From NCBI GenBank assembly GCA_016183815.1, contig JACPDW010000007.1:1-64000 (forward strand): DNA of 64,000 nt. The letters run 5' to 3'. The notes under the pieces were generated by a model. The model searched no databases, had not been told where the DNA came from, and saw only the letters and a program-made list of their open reading frames with translations. The translations under genes and the position numbers were made by a program. Origin of the DNA: Flavobacteriia bacterium. GTDB taxonomy: Bacteria > Bacteroidota > Bacteroidia > Flavobacteriales_D > Crocinitomicaceae. Position 1 is the first letter of the stretch. Each line of letters begins with the position of its first letter. Below are positions 55,565 through 64,000 of the stretch, in pieces.

Positions 55565-58500
55565 TTATTGTTTAACAAACCTACTAGTAGAACTTATTCC
55601 ATTTTGATTTAGAACAATGTTATAAATCCCATCAGAATAATTTTTAAGATCTAAAGTTAAAGTGTTAACACCTTTTTTGCTATTTTTTGATATATTTTCA
55701 ATTAATTTACCTTTAGAATCATATATCTTTATAGTAGATTCTGTATTATTACTAACATTATAAACAATATCTATATAAGAATTTGCAGGATTTGGAAGTG
55801 CTTTTAAGTCGATTTCAGAAACTTTATTTTCTAATAAAATGATATCAGATGTTTTAAAGTCACCGTTTAAATCAACCATTTTTAATCTATAATAGTTTTT
55901 CCCTTCTAATCTGTTTTTATCGACATAATCATATTCTTTTAATTGAATAGAATTTCCGGCAGCATCAAAAGACGCAATAGACACAAAGTTTGCTGCATCA
56001 CTTGCCCGTTCTAAATTAACATAGTCAGAATTGGTCTCAGAGGCAGTTTTCCAATACAAATAATTGTACCTATCTCCCACATCACCATAAAAGCTAAGCA
56101 GTTCTATAGGTAAATTTATTGGGCAGACGACATTAATGCCCGCCGAACCAGTACAGCCAGTGGCATCCGTTACGGTAACGGTGTAATTCGAATTAAACGC
56201 TCCTCCTGTAGTTGGAGGTGTAAACACTGGGTTGGAGATATTGGTTGCAGACAAACTACCACCAACAGGACCACCACTCCAAGCATAGGTTGGAGGTTGA
56301 CTGACCCCAAAAGTTATAGTGAAATTTGATATGCTAGCTGTACCAGAACCACAACCTAAAATTAACTGGTCAACAACATATAGAGTCCAAGTACTACCCA
56401 AAGCAGCCGCCTCTCCTACAAAAGCATTTGATAACCCCCCCCCATCAGCGACATAAGTGCCGCTCACAGCCATATAACTGGGACCTGCTGGATTGGGGTA
56501 AGTACCACTAGAAATATCATCAAAACAATAGTCAGATGTCCCTGTGCCACCATTATCTGCTTTACTGCATTTTGCTCTACCACTAAATAGAGTGAAAGTT
56601 GTACCAGCTGGTGAGGTTAATAAAAACTTAAGTTGAGCACCACACCAAGCACCATTACCACTAATAGTAAAACATACTTTTTGTATCGATGTGTTAATCA
56701 ATGGGTTATTTACTCCCGCTGGAGTTGAAACGGTTAAAGCCCCTGAATTGGCTGCGGTACAATCTGGTCCAGTACAAGGCAACAACACATTGTCATTTAT
56801 AGTTTCACTACCTGCATTTGTAACAGGAACACTTGCAACATCCGTATTGCCTGTAACAGAAGCACTAAAGTTTGCTGTGTTTGTAGGACAAATAGGATTA
56901 TATACTGAAGCTGTGGTGGTAACATTCAAAGCATCAGTGCTTATTGTAACTGGAACTCTAGTAGAGATACAGCCTGCAGCAACATAGTTTTCTACATAAT
57001 AGGTTATAGGTCCCGTTACTGTTTCTGAGTAAGTGCCTCCTGTTGCAATAGCAGCCCCGCCAGAAGAAGCGGTGTACCATCTACAAGTTGGACCACAATC
57101 TGCCATTAATGTAGCCAATTGACCAGGACATTTTGAGTCATCTGTAACTACTGGATCTGTTAAAGGTCCCCAAGTGATGGTAAAAGTAGTTAAAGTACTA
57201 ACACATGGGGCGGTAACTTTAACTGAATATGTTTGAGTTGTTCCATTAACGGCTGCGTAACTAGCAGTAATAGGGTCTGTATTGTCTGTGCTTTTCAAAA
57301 CTGTTCCTGCTGCATCACTATACCAAGTGTAAGTATATCCTGCTTGAAAATTGCTTACTTGAGGAACTGCTGCTAATCCATTACATACATCAATGTCTGA
57401 TACAACAGGCGGAATAGAATTACCAACTGTATAGGTTAATACTTTAGAATCACACATTGTCCCAGCTGGAGCTGGACATGCAGTGTTACATACTTGAACG
57501 GTTATGGTATATGTTCCTGGAACTACACCAGAATTCCATGTTACAGCAGGAGAAAATGTTCCTGTTGTAGAGGTTGTACCTGATGTTGCTGACAAAGCTC
57601 CTCCAGTACATGAAGCTGTCCATGAATAAGTCCCCCCCATTTGATCGGTACAGTTTGCAGTTGATAATCCGTTTGGAACACCATACCTTGTAGTAAGGGT
57701 TAAAGGTACGGTTGTATTAGGACAAACATTTGCTCCCGAAGCAGGTGCTCCCGCTAAGGTTATTAATATTTTTTCTGCAGTAACATCTACTCTAAAATTG
57801 GTTATACCAGCTTCAACATAATTAGTCCCATTTACAGCTGATGTTTGAGCACAAGTACCCGCTGGCTGAGCAAAACAACGTGTTTGATAACAAATGTAAA
57901 AAGTTATAGTTCTATCAGCACATAATGGTGGAGTTGCTGTTACACAAGGTTCACCATCGCCATCAAATAAACATCTAGAAGCGACACCATTTATGTCAAA
58001 TCCAGCTCCAGGTGCCCCGCAATCCACATTAGTTAAGTTAGTATTGCAAAAATAATAAAATCCTGCTTCTCTTGGGTATCTACCACAAGGACCCACAAAT
58101 TTCATCCATGTACTACTCGCTGCACAACCTCTAGTTTTATATCCAGCACGAACGTTTGAAGGCGTACCAGAAAGAAGCATATATCCGGCAGGTAAGACAG
58201 TGGTTGTTCCATAACAACCAACGGGAACAGCACCTATAGGCAAAGGAGGAAAATTATCATCAGGCATTGATCCAGAAACCCTTCTAGCACAAAGACCTGC
58301 AATGTTTAATGTAGTACCAGTAAAAGTTGTTGGGTCAATTACAATTGGGTAAGATCTTTCATCAGATAACAGCCAATCTACTTTAACTATAACAGAAACC
58401 TTATAATTAAATTCATCAATTTTTTCAACTCTATAGGAAGACCATGAAAATGAATCTGAATTTACTCCAGGATCTTCTGTGCCTTCTGATGGGTTGCCAA

Positions 58501-59458
58501 AAGTAGCAGAAGGAGTATTAACTAAAGCGTTTGTGTAATGATCGTCGTAAATAAAAGGAGCCATGTAATGAAAAACATCAACACCATTGCCGTCTCTAAT
58601 AACCAATTCGCCCTCCCAATCTTCAAGAATACCATTGTTTATGCCTTTTTCAGAATCAAATTCAAAATGTAATCCTCTTGGAAGTGTTATAATGTCTTCA
58701 AAAACCATGTATTCAGCATCTTGAGGTATTATGTTTTTGTCGTTTAATATATAATTTGTTTTAACATGTCCTTTTTCCATTAAAATTGTTTGCATATCGA
58801 CAGAAGGAAATGCATTTTTAATGAATAAACCATTAGAACCAATACTATTATCAGAAACATCTAAGACATGAATACTTCCAATCTCATCAAATCCTTTATA
58901 ATATCTTAGTTTTGTTCTCTGATTAATTTTAATATTTCCAATTGGAGTTTCAAATAGTGTACTACCTTCTTCTGTATTAATTACTTTTGGAATAGGTTGA
59001 TTTCCTGCACGATAATTTTTCCCATGAGGATTAGACTCTAACTCATATCTAATTTCTCTAAAATCACCGTTTTGATCTTTATAGTTCAGCGGGTCTTTAG
59101 AAGAACTAAAAATGTATTTTCCATCAGGAAGTATGTAAGCTGATTGATAAAAATCTCTTTTGTCAATCAACTCAATCGCCTCTTTGTTGTTAGGATGAAC
59201 CGAAAAACCAATATCAGGATGAGAATGATATTTTTCATCAATCACATTAAGAACATCAAGTCCAACTGGATATTTGTGTTTTTCTTTAAATTCAGACAGG
59301 TCGTAAGTGTTCTTGTCAAACAATCGGACATTTTTATTTCCATAATGACTTTTTACTAAATCTTGTGAAAAGAAAAAAGTACAAGATAAACTTAAAACAA
59401 GAAACAAAAAATTTAGTTTCTTAATTAAGTTAGACGTGTAGATAACATTTTTTTTCAT
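55565..59458 (-). CDS. Giant secreted T9SS protein with P-domain-like region
   Basis: 1297 residues. After a signal peptide (LIKKLNFLFLVLSLSCTFFFSQ) comes a Bacteroidota-specific N-terminal region (about 30-380) ending KVDWLLSDERSYPIVIDPT, which is seen in many large T9SS proteins. Next come a Cys-rich stretch (about 395-560), several Ig/PKD-like repeats (VPLTLTTRYGVPN, TVQVCNTACP, SNFQAGYTYTWYSD), a P-domain-like block (QKVCFTISGNGAWCGAQLKF ... TWTLYVVDQL, about 920-1070), and a type A sorting domain (LPNPANSYIDIVYN ... IYDSKGKLIENI ... YSDGIYNIVL). Likely a surface adhesin; no enzyme motif seen. Confidence 0.88.
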   Translation of the reverse strand: MKKNVIYTSNLIKKLNFLFLVLSLSCTFFFSQDLVKSHYGNKNVRLFDKNTYDLSEFKEKHKYPVGLDVLNVIDEKYHSHPDIGFSVHPNNKEAIELIDKRDFYQSAYILPDGKYIFSSSKDPLNYKDQNGDFREIRYELESNPHGKNYRAGNQPIPKVINTEEGSTLFETPIGNIKINQRTKLRYYKGFDEIGSIHVLDVSDNSIGSNGLFIKNAFPSVDMQTILMEKGHVKTNYILNDKNIIPQDAEYMVFEDIITLPRGLHFEFDSEKGINNGILEDWEGELVIRDGNGVDVFHYMAPFIYDDHYTNALVNTPSATFGNPSEGTEDPGVNSDSFSWSSYRVEKIDEFNYKVSVIVKVDWLLSDERSYPIVIDPTTFTGTTLNIAGLCARRVSGSMPDDNFPPLPIGAVPVGCYGTTTVLPAGYMLLSGTPSNVRAGYKTRGCAASSTWMKFVGPCGRYPREAGFYYFCNTNLTNVDCGAPGAGFDINGVASRCLFDGDGEPCVTATPPLCADRTITFYICYQTRCFAQPAGTCAQTSAVNGTNYVEAGITNFRVDVTAEKILITLAGAPASGANVCPNTTVPLTLTTRYGVPNGLSTANCTDQMGGTYSWTASCTGGALSATSGTTSTTGTFSPAVTWNSGVVPGTYTITVQVCNTACPAPAGTMCDSKVLTYTVGNSIPPVVSDIDVCNGLAAVPQVSNFQAGYTYTWYSDAAGTVLKSTDNTDPITASYAAVNGTTQTYSVKVTAPCVSTLTTFTITWGPLTDPVVTDDSKCPGQLATLMADCGPTCRWYTASSGGAAIATGGTYSETVTGPITYYVENYVAAGCISTRVPVTISTDALNVTTTASVYNPICPTNTANFSASVTGNTDVASVPVTNAGSETINDNVLLPCTGPDCTAANSGALTVSTPAGVNNPLINTSIQKVCFTISGNGAWCGAQLKFLLTSPAGTTFTLFSGRAKCSKADNGGTGTSDYCFDDISSGTYPNPAGPSYMAVSGTYVADGGGLSNAFVGEAAALGSTWTLYVVDQLILGCGSGTASISNFTITFGVSQPPTYAWSGGPVGGSLSATNISNPVFTPPTTGGAFNSNYTVTVTDATGCTGSAGINVVCPINLPIELLSFYGDVGDRYNYLYWKTASETNSDYVNLERASDAANFVSIASFDAAGNSIQLKEYDYVDKNRLEGKNYYRLKMVDLNGDFKTSDIILLENKVSEIDLKALPNPANSYIDIVYNVSNNTESTIKIYDSKGKLIENISKNSKKGVNTLTLDLKNYSDGIYNIVLNQNGISSTSRFVKQ

Positions 59459-59630
59459 AGTTAAATTTTTTAACAGTTTAGGGACAGGGGTGTTAATTAT
59501 ATAATTGTTAAATTTTTACTAACAAGCATATTAACATACTATTTTACAATTTTTTAACTAAAGAAAAACGTTAAATGAGTATTTCTTGTATTTGAATGAA
59601 TATTTATAACTTTTAAATGAACAAAAAAAA

Positions 59631-59658
59631 ATCTTTTATTATAAAAACTATAATAAAA
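59631..59658 (-). terminator. Weak A/T-only terminator after the 1062-residue T9SS gene
   Basis: TTTTATTATA / TATAATAAAA with a 5-base loop; on the minus strand it is followed by GATTTTTTTTT. No G-C pairs, so strength is doubtful. The rest of 59459-59685 shows nothing recognisable. Confidence 0.45.
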
Positions 59659-59685
59659 ATTCTTTTATTTTAAAAAGAGTTAATG

Positions 59686-62600
59686 TTAATTTTTCATCAA
59701 TTTAACACATTTATCTTCAAAAGATGAACTAATTAAATAAACAAAATAAATTCCATTTTCAAAATTTGAAATATCTAAAGATTCTATGGTATAATTTACT
59801 TCTTTTTTAAGTAACGTTTTTCCGTTTACGTCCAATAACACAATTGATTTTATATCTTTGTTGATGTTTAAATTTACAATTGAATTACTAGGATTTGGAT
59901 ACATTATTTGATTTGATAAATCCTCTATTATTTCATATGTTGTCACATATTGTATAGAATAACAAGAAGAATAAACATCACAATTGTCCAATTGAACTTT
60001 CACTTTGTATTCACCTGTTTGAGTTGGTGTAAACAATTCATTGTTAGCTCCTGAAATTTCTTCATTGGTATTACAATTAATCCATTGGTAGGCGTTTCCA
60101 GATGTTAAGCACAATAATTGAGTTAAATTTGATTGTACTACCGCTTCAGTAATTACATTCATCACTATAATATTGCTTAAATCACTTGGATCTGAAGAAC
60201 AAGCTGAATTACTGTTTACATTGCAATAAACATAATCCCCATTATTAAATAATGCGTAAGTAAATTGAGTGTTATTAGTCCCAGCTACCTCTCCATTAAC
60301 ATACCATTGAATAATTTGATTTATTCCACCATTTTGAACAGATGCATCAAATAAAACTGATTCGCCAGCACAAATTTCTGTGTCAGACGCTGAGATTGTA
60401 ACGATTGGATTACTGCTTGAATTTACTTGAATTGATATAGAATTACTTAAAATATTATTTGTCATTAAACAACTCTCACTACTTACCAATTCACAAACGA
60501 TGGCTTGTCCATTGGATAAAGTTGAACTAGAAAAATAAGGAGTGTTTTGTCCTACCGGCAATCCATTAACCGTCCAATTATATGTTGGGCTTGATCCAGC
60601 ATTTGTTGTGCTAGCGTTAAAAACAACATTATCACCCTCACAAATAACTGTTTGTGAAGATGTAATTTCAATAGTTGGTGTAACACCAGATGTATTTATA
60701 GTAATGCTGTTACTAGTTGCAGTACTAGGGTTTGCACAAGCATCGCTACTTGTTAAAACACAGCTAACATTTTGACCATCTAAAAGTGTAGTTGTACTAT
60801 AAGAAGCACTATTGCTTCCAACATTACTTCCATCAACTTGCCATTGATAAGAAGGGCTTGAACCTCCATTTTGAATTGAAGCATCAAAAGTAACATTGTC
60901 TCCCACACAAATAGTTGTTTGACTAGCCGTTATAGAAACAGTTGGAACAACAGAGGTAACTGTAATAACTATTTGATTACTATTCACCGAATTTGGATTG
61001 GCACAAGCGTCGTTACTCGTTAATTCACATGACACGACATCCCCATTTGATAAACTGGAAGAGGTAAATAGTTCATTGTTTGTGCCTACATTGTTACCAT
61101 TAACTAACCATTGATAGGAAGGGTTTGATCCTCCTCCTGTTATACTTGAAGAAAAATTCACGGTTTGACCGTTGCAGATGCTTTGAACATCAGATATAAT
61201 TGAGATTGTCGGAACAAATGAAGTGCTCACAACAATTGTTATAGGGTTACTCAATACTGGAGTTAAATTTGCACAAGATTCAGAGCTTATAATACTACAA
61301 GTCACAATTTGACCATCTGTTAAACTTGAAGTGGAATATGAATTTGAATTTGTCCCTACATTAACTCCATCAATCATCCATTGAAAAGTAGGGTTGATTC
61401 CACCAAAAGTTGTTGATGTTGTAAAAGTTACTAAAGTTCCAGGACAAATTGTTGAATTATCCGAACTAATAGATATTGTAGGCACAACCTCACTTACTAT
61501 TGAAACTGTTATACTATTACTATTAGCGGAAGGATTACTCATGCAAGGGTCATTACTTGTTAAATCACAAGTTACAATCTGTCCATCGCTTAAAGTACTT
61601 GAAGAATAGGTCGAAGCGTTTGTTCCCACTACAGTTCCATCAACTTTCCATGTAAATATAGGGCTTGTACCTTCATCTTCAAAACTTGCAGTGAAGATAA
61701 ATTCAGTCCCTACACACCCAAAGCTTGTATTTGAAGTAATTGAAATTGTTGGTGAAGCTGCAAAACAAATTGGATCAGGACATTCTTCAACTGCAGAGTA
61801 AATAGCGATTCTTTTTGTGTCAGTTATGTCGCTTGCTTGAGTAAAATGACCACCAACATAAAGGTTATTATTGATGACATTTAAACAAAGCCCTTCTGCA
61901 TTAATTCCAATGGTTGATACACCATCACCTAGTGCTTTCCAACGACAGTCATTCCAACGAGCAATATTGTTGACTGTTTCATCCGTAACAAAAAGGGTTG
62001 CGAAACTACCTGTTGCATACAATTGATTTTGGTAAACGGCTAAACTTTTTACTCCTCCAAAAGCAGAATTTGGACCAGCATTATCACTTGCCATTGCAAC
62101 CCAATCACTTCCACTCCATTTTGCAACAGAAGCAAAAGGAAGATTGTCTGAAAAAGCACCAACTCTACTAAAAGCACCACCAATATATAAAAATCCATTA
62201 TATTCTTCTAAAGCATAAGCGGCTTGATTGGGTTGATAAGAAGATAGAGCTTCCCAGTCGTTGTTAGTATTGTTCCATTTTGCAACATATTTTCTCATAC
62301 CACCACCTTCAAAAGTGCCAGCACAATATAATTCATTATTGAATTTTTTTACAGCATATACCCCTGGAAAAGAGCTTGTGCCAGCAGTTAAATTCCCTAA
62401 ACCTTGCCATGTAGTTCCATTTAACTTAGCAATATATATTCCAGGACTTGTAAATAAACCACCAGCGTAAAAAGTATTGTCACTTGGATCAACATATAAA
62501 GTTAAGATTGGATCCGTAAATGGTCCAACTCCTTCCCATTGGTTACCATTCCATTTTTGAAGGGTGTTTGAACCTATATTATCTAGACCAGCATATAATT

Positions 62601-62874
62601 CATTATTATAAATAGCTAAGCATTTTGGAACAGCAGGCAGACCTGTTCCCATTGTTTCCCATGATGTTCCATTCCATTTTGCTACAAATGCAGCAGCGAG
62701 CCCTGAAACACTAGAAAATTCACCTGCAACAATTATATCGCCTTCGTACTCTTCAACATCTGAAACATAAACGATTGGATTGTCATCTACTCCTTGACCT
62801 AAGGATGGCAACCAAGTTTGTGAAAAACTTAAGAATGATAAACTAAAAACAAATAGTATAAATATCTTTTTCAT
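59686..62874 (-). CDS. Giant secreted T9SS protein with propeller-like head and six Ig-like repeats
   Basis: 1062 residues. Signal peptide (MKKIFILFVFSLSFLSFSQ). Residues 25-365 contain six WNGxxW-type blades (AKWNGTSWETMGTG, QKWNGNQWEGVG, AKWSGSDWVAM, ARWNDCRWKALGDG) forming a propeller-like head. Residues about 374-908 are six consecutive Ig/PKD-like repeats of 88-90 residues, each with PT(I/V)xI, xxxIC(x)G, (Y/F)xW and TSxxxCxxP marks. A Cys-rich linker (LCLTSGNAYQWINCNTNEE) precedes a type A sorting domain (MYPNPSNSIVNLNI ... LLDVNGKTLLKK ... FENGIYFVYLI). Probably an adhesin. A TACCTTTG box lies 18 bases upstream of the ATG. Confidence 0.9.
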   Translation of the reverse strand: MKKIFILFVFSLSFLSFSQTWLPSLGQGVDDNPIVYVSDVEEYEGDIIVAGEFSSVSGLAAAFVAKWNGTSWETMGTGLPAVPKCLAIYNNELYAGLDNIGSNTLQKWNGNQWEGVGPFTDPILTLYVDPSDNTFYAGGLFTSPGIYIAKLNGTTWQGLGNLTAGTSSFPGVYAVKKFNNELYCAGTFEGGGMRKYVAKWNNTNNDWEALSSYQPNQAAYALEEYNGFLYIGGAFSRVGAFSDNLPFASVAKWSGSDWVAMASDNAGPNSAFGGVKSLAVYQNQLYATGSFATLFVTDETVNNIARWNDCRWKALGDGVSTIGINAEGLCLNVINNNLYVGGHFTQASDITDTKRIAIYSAVEECPDPICFAASPTISITSNTSFGCVGTEFIFTASFEDEGTSPIFTWKVDGTVVGTNASTYSSSTLSDGQIVTCDLTSNDPCMSNPSANSNSITVSIVSEVVPTISISSDNSTICPGTLVTFTTSTTFGGINPTFQWMIDGVNVGTNSNSYSTSSLTDGQIVTCSIISSESCANLTPVLSNPITIVVSTSFVPTISIISDVQSICNGQTVNFSSSITGGGSNPSYQWLVNGNNVGTNNELFTSSSLSNGDVVSCELTSNDACANPNSVNSNQIVITVTSVVPTVSITASQTTICVGDNVTFDASIQNGGSSPSYQWQVDGSNVGSNSASYSTTTLLDGQNVSCVLTSSDACANPSTATSNSITINTSGVTPTIEITSSQTVICEGDNVVFNASTTNAGSSPTYNWTVNGLPVGQNTPYFSSSTLSNGQAIVCELVSSESCLMTNNILSNSISIQVNSSSNPIVTISASDTEICAGESVLFDASVQNGGINQIIQWYVNGEVAGTNNTQFTYALFNNGDYVYCNVNSNSACSSDPSDLSNIIVMNVITEAVVQSNLTQLLCLTSGNAYQWINCNTNEEISGANNELFTPTQTGEYKVKVQLDNCDVYSSCYSIQYVTTYEIIEDLSNQIMYPNPSNSIVNLNINKDIKSIVLLDVNGKTLLKKEVNYTIESLDISNFENGIYFVYLISSSFEDKCVKLMKN
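60145..61755 (-). repeat. Six tandem Ig-like repeats, about 265-270 bases each
   Basis: In-gene tandem array encoding six 88-90-residue domains of the T9SS protein. Repeats 3 and 4 look most alike (TSNDACANP and TSSDACANP; FSSSLSNG/YSTTTLLDG); the outer ones diverge more. In-frame unit length means copy number can change without breaking the gene. Confidence 0.8.
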
Positions 62875-62891
62875 AGTTAAAATTTTAATAA

Positions 62892-62899
62892 CAAAGGTA
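62892..62899 (-). promoter_or_regulatory. Candidate -7 box (TACCTTTG) for the 1062-residue T9SS gene
   Basis: Minus-strand TAnnTTTG match 17 bases from the ATG at 62874. Divergent partner of the paaE box. Confidence 0.5.
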
Positions 62900-62932
62900 T
62901 ATAAAATTAATTAATATAAAAACAAAAATCCT

Positions 62933-62940
62933 TAGCTTTG
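62933..62940 (+). promoter_or_regulatory. Candidate -7 box (TAGCTTTG) for paaE
   Basis: TAnnTTTG match ending 17 bases before the paaE ATG at 62958. Confidence 0.5.
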
Positions 62941-62957
62941 CAAAAACAATAACAAAA

Positions 62958-64000
62958 ATGTCAAAAGAATTTCATACTTTAAAAATAAATCAAATTGTTA
63001 GGGAAACCGAAGACAGTGTTTCTGTTCAATTTGAAATACCCAATGATTTAAAAGATAAATTTCAATTTACTTCAGGACAATACCTTACTTTTAAGTCGGA
63101 AATCAATGGAAATGAGATTAGAAGGTCTTATTCTTTATGTACTGCACCATTTGAAGAAAAGTGGAAGGTTACAGTAAAAAAAATTCAAAATGGTCTTTTT
63201 TCAACTTATGCAAATGAAAAATTAAAAATTGGTGATGTGCTTGAAGTTTCAACTCCTAATGGAAATTTTAAACACAACACACAAAACAATCCTAAAAATT
63301 ATTTATTATTCGCAGCGGGTAGTGGGATTACACCTATTATCTCCATTTTAAAAAACATTTTAAAGACAGAAACAAACAGTACCGTTTCCTTGTTTTATGG
63401 AAATCAACATTCCTCATCAGTTATTTTTAAAGAAGAATTAGAAGGGTTAAAAAATTTGTACCTAACTCGTTTTTCATTACAACATTTTTTTTCGAAAGAA
63501 GATTTAGGGAATAGTTTACAAAACGGTCGAATTGACAAAAACAAGTGCAAAGAGATTTGTAAAAAACTTATTTCCTTTGACAAAAAAGACAATATAGAAG
63601 TTTTTGTTTGTGGTTCCGAAGAAATGGTACATGACATCAAAGATTGTATGTTAGAATGGGGAGTTGATGAAAAAGCTATACATTTTGAATTGTTTGGTGT
63701 AAAAAAACAAAACAAACAAATCCCACAAGAAATTAAAAAAATCCATTCAAAAGTAAAAATCATACAAGATGGCTATTCTTATGATATTGAATTGGATTCA
63801 GATGCCGATACTATTTTAGAAGCAGGGATAAATGCTGGTGCTGACTTGCCCTATTCTTGTAAAGGAGGTGTCTGCTGTACTTGTAAAGCCAAAGTAATTG
63901 AAGGAAAAGTAAAAATGGACTTAAACTACTCTTTAGAGCCAGAAGAAACGGAAGAAGGATATATTTTAACATGCCAAGCACATCCAATTAGTGAAAACGT
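62958..64000 (+). CDS. paaE: Phenylacetyl-CoA epoxidase reductase subunit PaaE (partial at right edge)
   Basis: 347 residues visible from ATG 62958; the stop lies just beyond the window. Reductase that passes electrons from NAD(P)H to the PaaABCD epoxidase. FAD domain: GQYLTFK and RRSYSLCTAP (about 46-62). NAD(P)-binding domain: LLFAAGSGITPIISILK (about 115-131) and EVFVCGSEEMV. C-terminal plant-type 2Fe-2S ferredoxin domain (about 260-345) with all four cysteines: SCKGGVCCTCKAKV and later LTCQAHP. The order FAD-NAD-2Fe2S and length fit PaaE. Other paa genes may follow; paaG and paaH are 40 kb upstream in this window. Confidence 0.93.
   Translation, partial: MSKEFHTLKINQIVRETEDSVSVQFEIPNDLKDKFQFTSGQYLTFKSEINGNEIRRSYSLCTAPFEEKWKVTVKKIQNGLFSTYANEKLKIGDVLEVSTPNGNFKHNTQNNPKNYLLFAAGSGITPIISILKNILKTETNSTVSLFYGNQHSSSVIFKEELEGLKNLYLTRFSLQHFFSKEDLGNSLQNGRIDKNKCKEICKKLISFDKKDNIEVFVCGSEEMVHDIKDCMLEWGVDEKAIHFELFGVKKQNKQIPQEIKKIHSKVKIIQDGYSYDIELDSDADTILEAGINAGADLPYSCKGGVCCTCKAKVIEGKVKMDLNYSLEPEETEEGYILTCQAHPISEN

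Noticed and set aside
60145-61755. Possible CRISPR-like repeat array
   Set aside because: The repeats are about 265 bases, in frame, and encode Ig-like domains with no unique spacers.

Overview
The window reads as chromosomal DNA from an AT-rich member of the Bacteroidota, most likely Flavobacteriales (Crocinitomicaceae/Fluviicola-like; this placement is inference). The signs are five proteins ending in a type IX secretion (T9SS) type A sorting domain, LytTR and hybrid two-component systems, a DUF1800/DUF1501 pair, an S46 dipeptidyl peptidase, Bacteroidota-style LptD, A-rich leaders without clear Shine-Dalgarno sites, and repeated TAnnTTTG -7 promoter boxes just upstream of starts. One tRNA (Leu, anticodon CAA) is present. 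There is no rRNA operon, CRISPR array or intact insertion sequence; a truncated ISAon1-like transposase start touches the left edge.

Layout. 0-4.6 kb: edge transposase fragment, a membrane-anchored unknown, and two secreted T9SS proteins. 4.7-10.5 kb: signalling module of two tandem paralogous hybrid histidine kinases, a LytTR response regulator, and on the other strand a GIY-YIG-like single-domain protein and a small HPt protein, together enough for a His-Asp-His-Asp phosphorelay. 10.5-11 kb: gene-poor stretch with a strong orphan plus-strand terminator. 11-15 kb: S46 peptidase (DPP11-like by its Arg) and topoisomerase III. 15.1-17.8 kb: toxin-antitoxin cluster (orphan antitoxin and its frameshifted copy, HigBA, HEPN-MNT), where the HEPN-MNT cassette sits between the icmF 3' end and a decayed copy of that same 3' end. 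17.9-27 kb: fused isobutyryl-CoA mutase icmF, divergent from paaG-paaH, then a DegT/DnrJ aminotransferase, yidD, hemW and trpS.

27-36 kb: envelope genes (CysZ/EI24 membrane protein, N-acetylmuramoyl-L-alanine amidase, LptD, a TPR protein, a polysaccharide flippase, an FkbM methyltransferase) and the C-terminal half of a split transketolase. 36-43.6 kb: a truncated four-helix-bundle protein, tRNA-Leu, a large BNR/VPS10-like repeat protein, a LolA-like lipoprotein-sorting protein, and a LytTR/LytS-type two-component pair. 43.7-50 kb: leuS, then a minus-strand run sprT-like, manC, DUF423, an MBL-fold hydrolase with no canonical start codon, and a small unknown. 50-62.9 kb: DUF1800/DUF1501, a fused duplicated-MFS/spermidine-synthase-like protein, and two giant T9SS proteins. 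The right edge is paaE, cut by the window end.

Functional themes are acyl-CoA/phenylacetate catabolism (paaG, paaH, paaE, icmF), cell-surface and T9SS-secreted proteins, outer-membrane biogenesis and surface polysaccharide, and signalling. The most unusual items are the HPt-containing phosphorelay with one kinase that has lost key ATP-binding residues, the icmF 3'-end duplication around the HEPN-MNT cassette, the MBL gene whose frame offers only AUU/AUA as a start, and the orphan terminated transcript near 10.8 kb.
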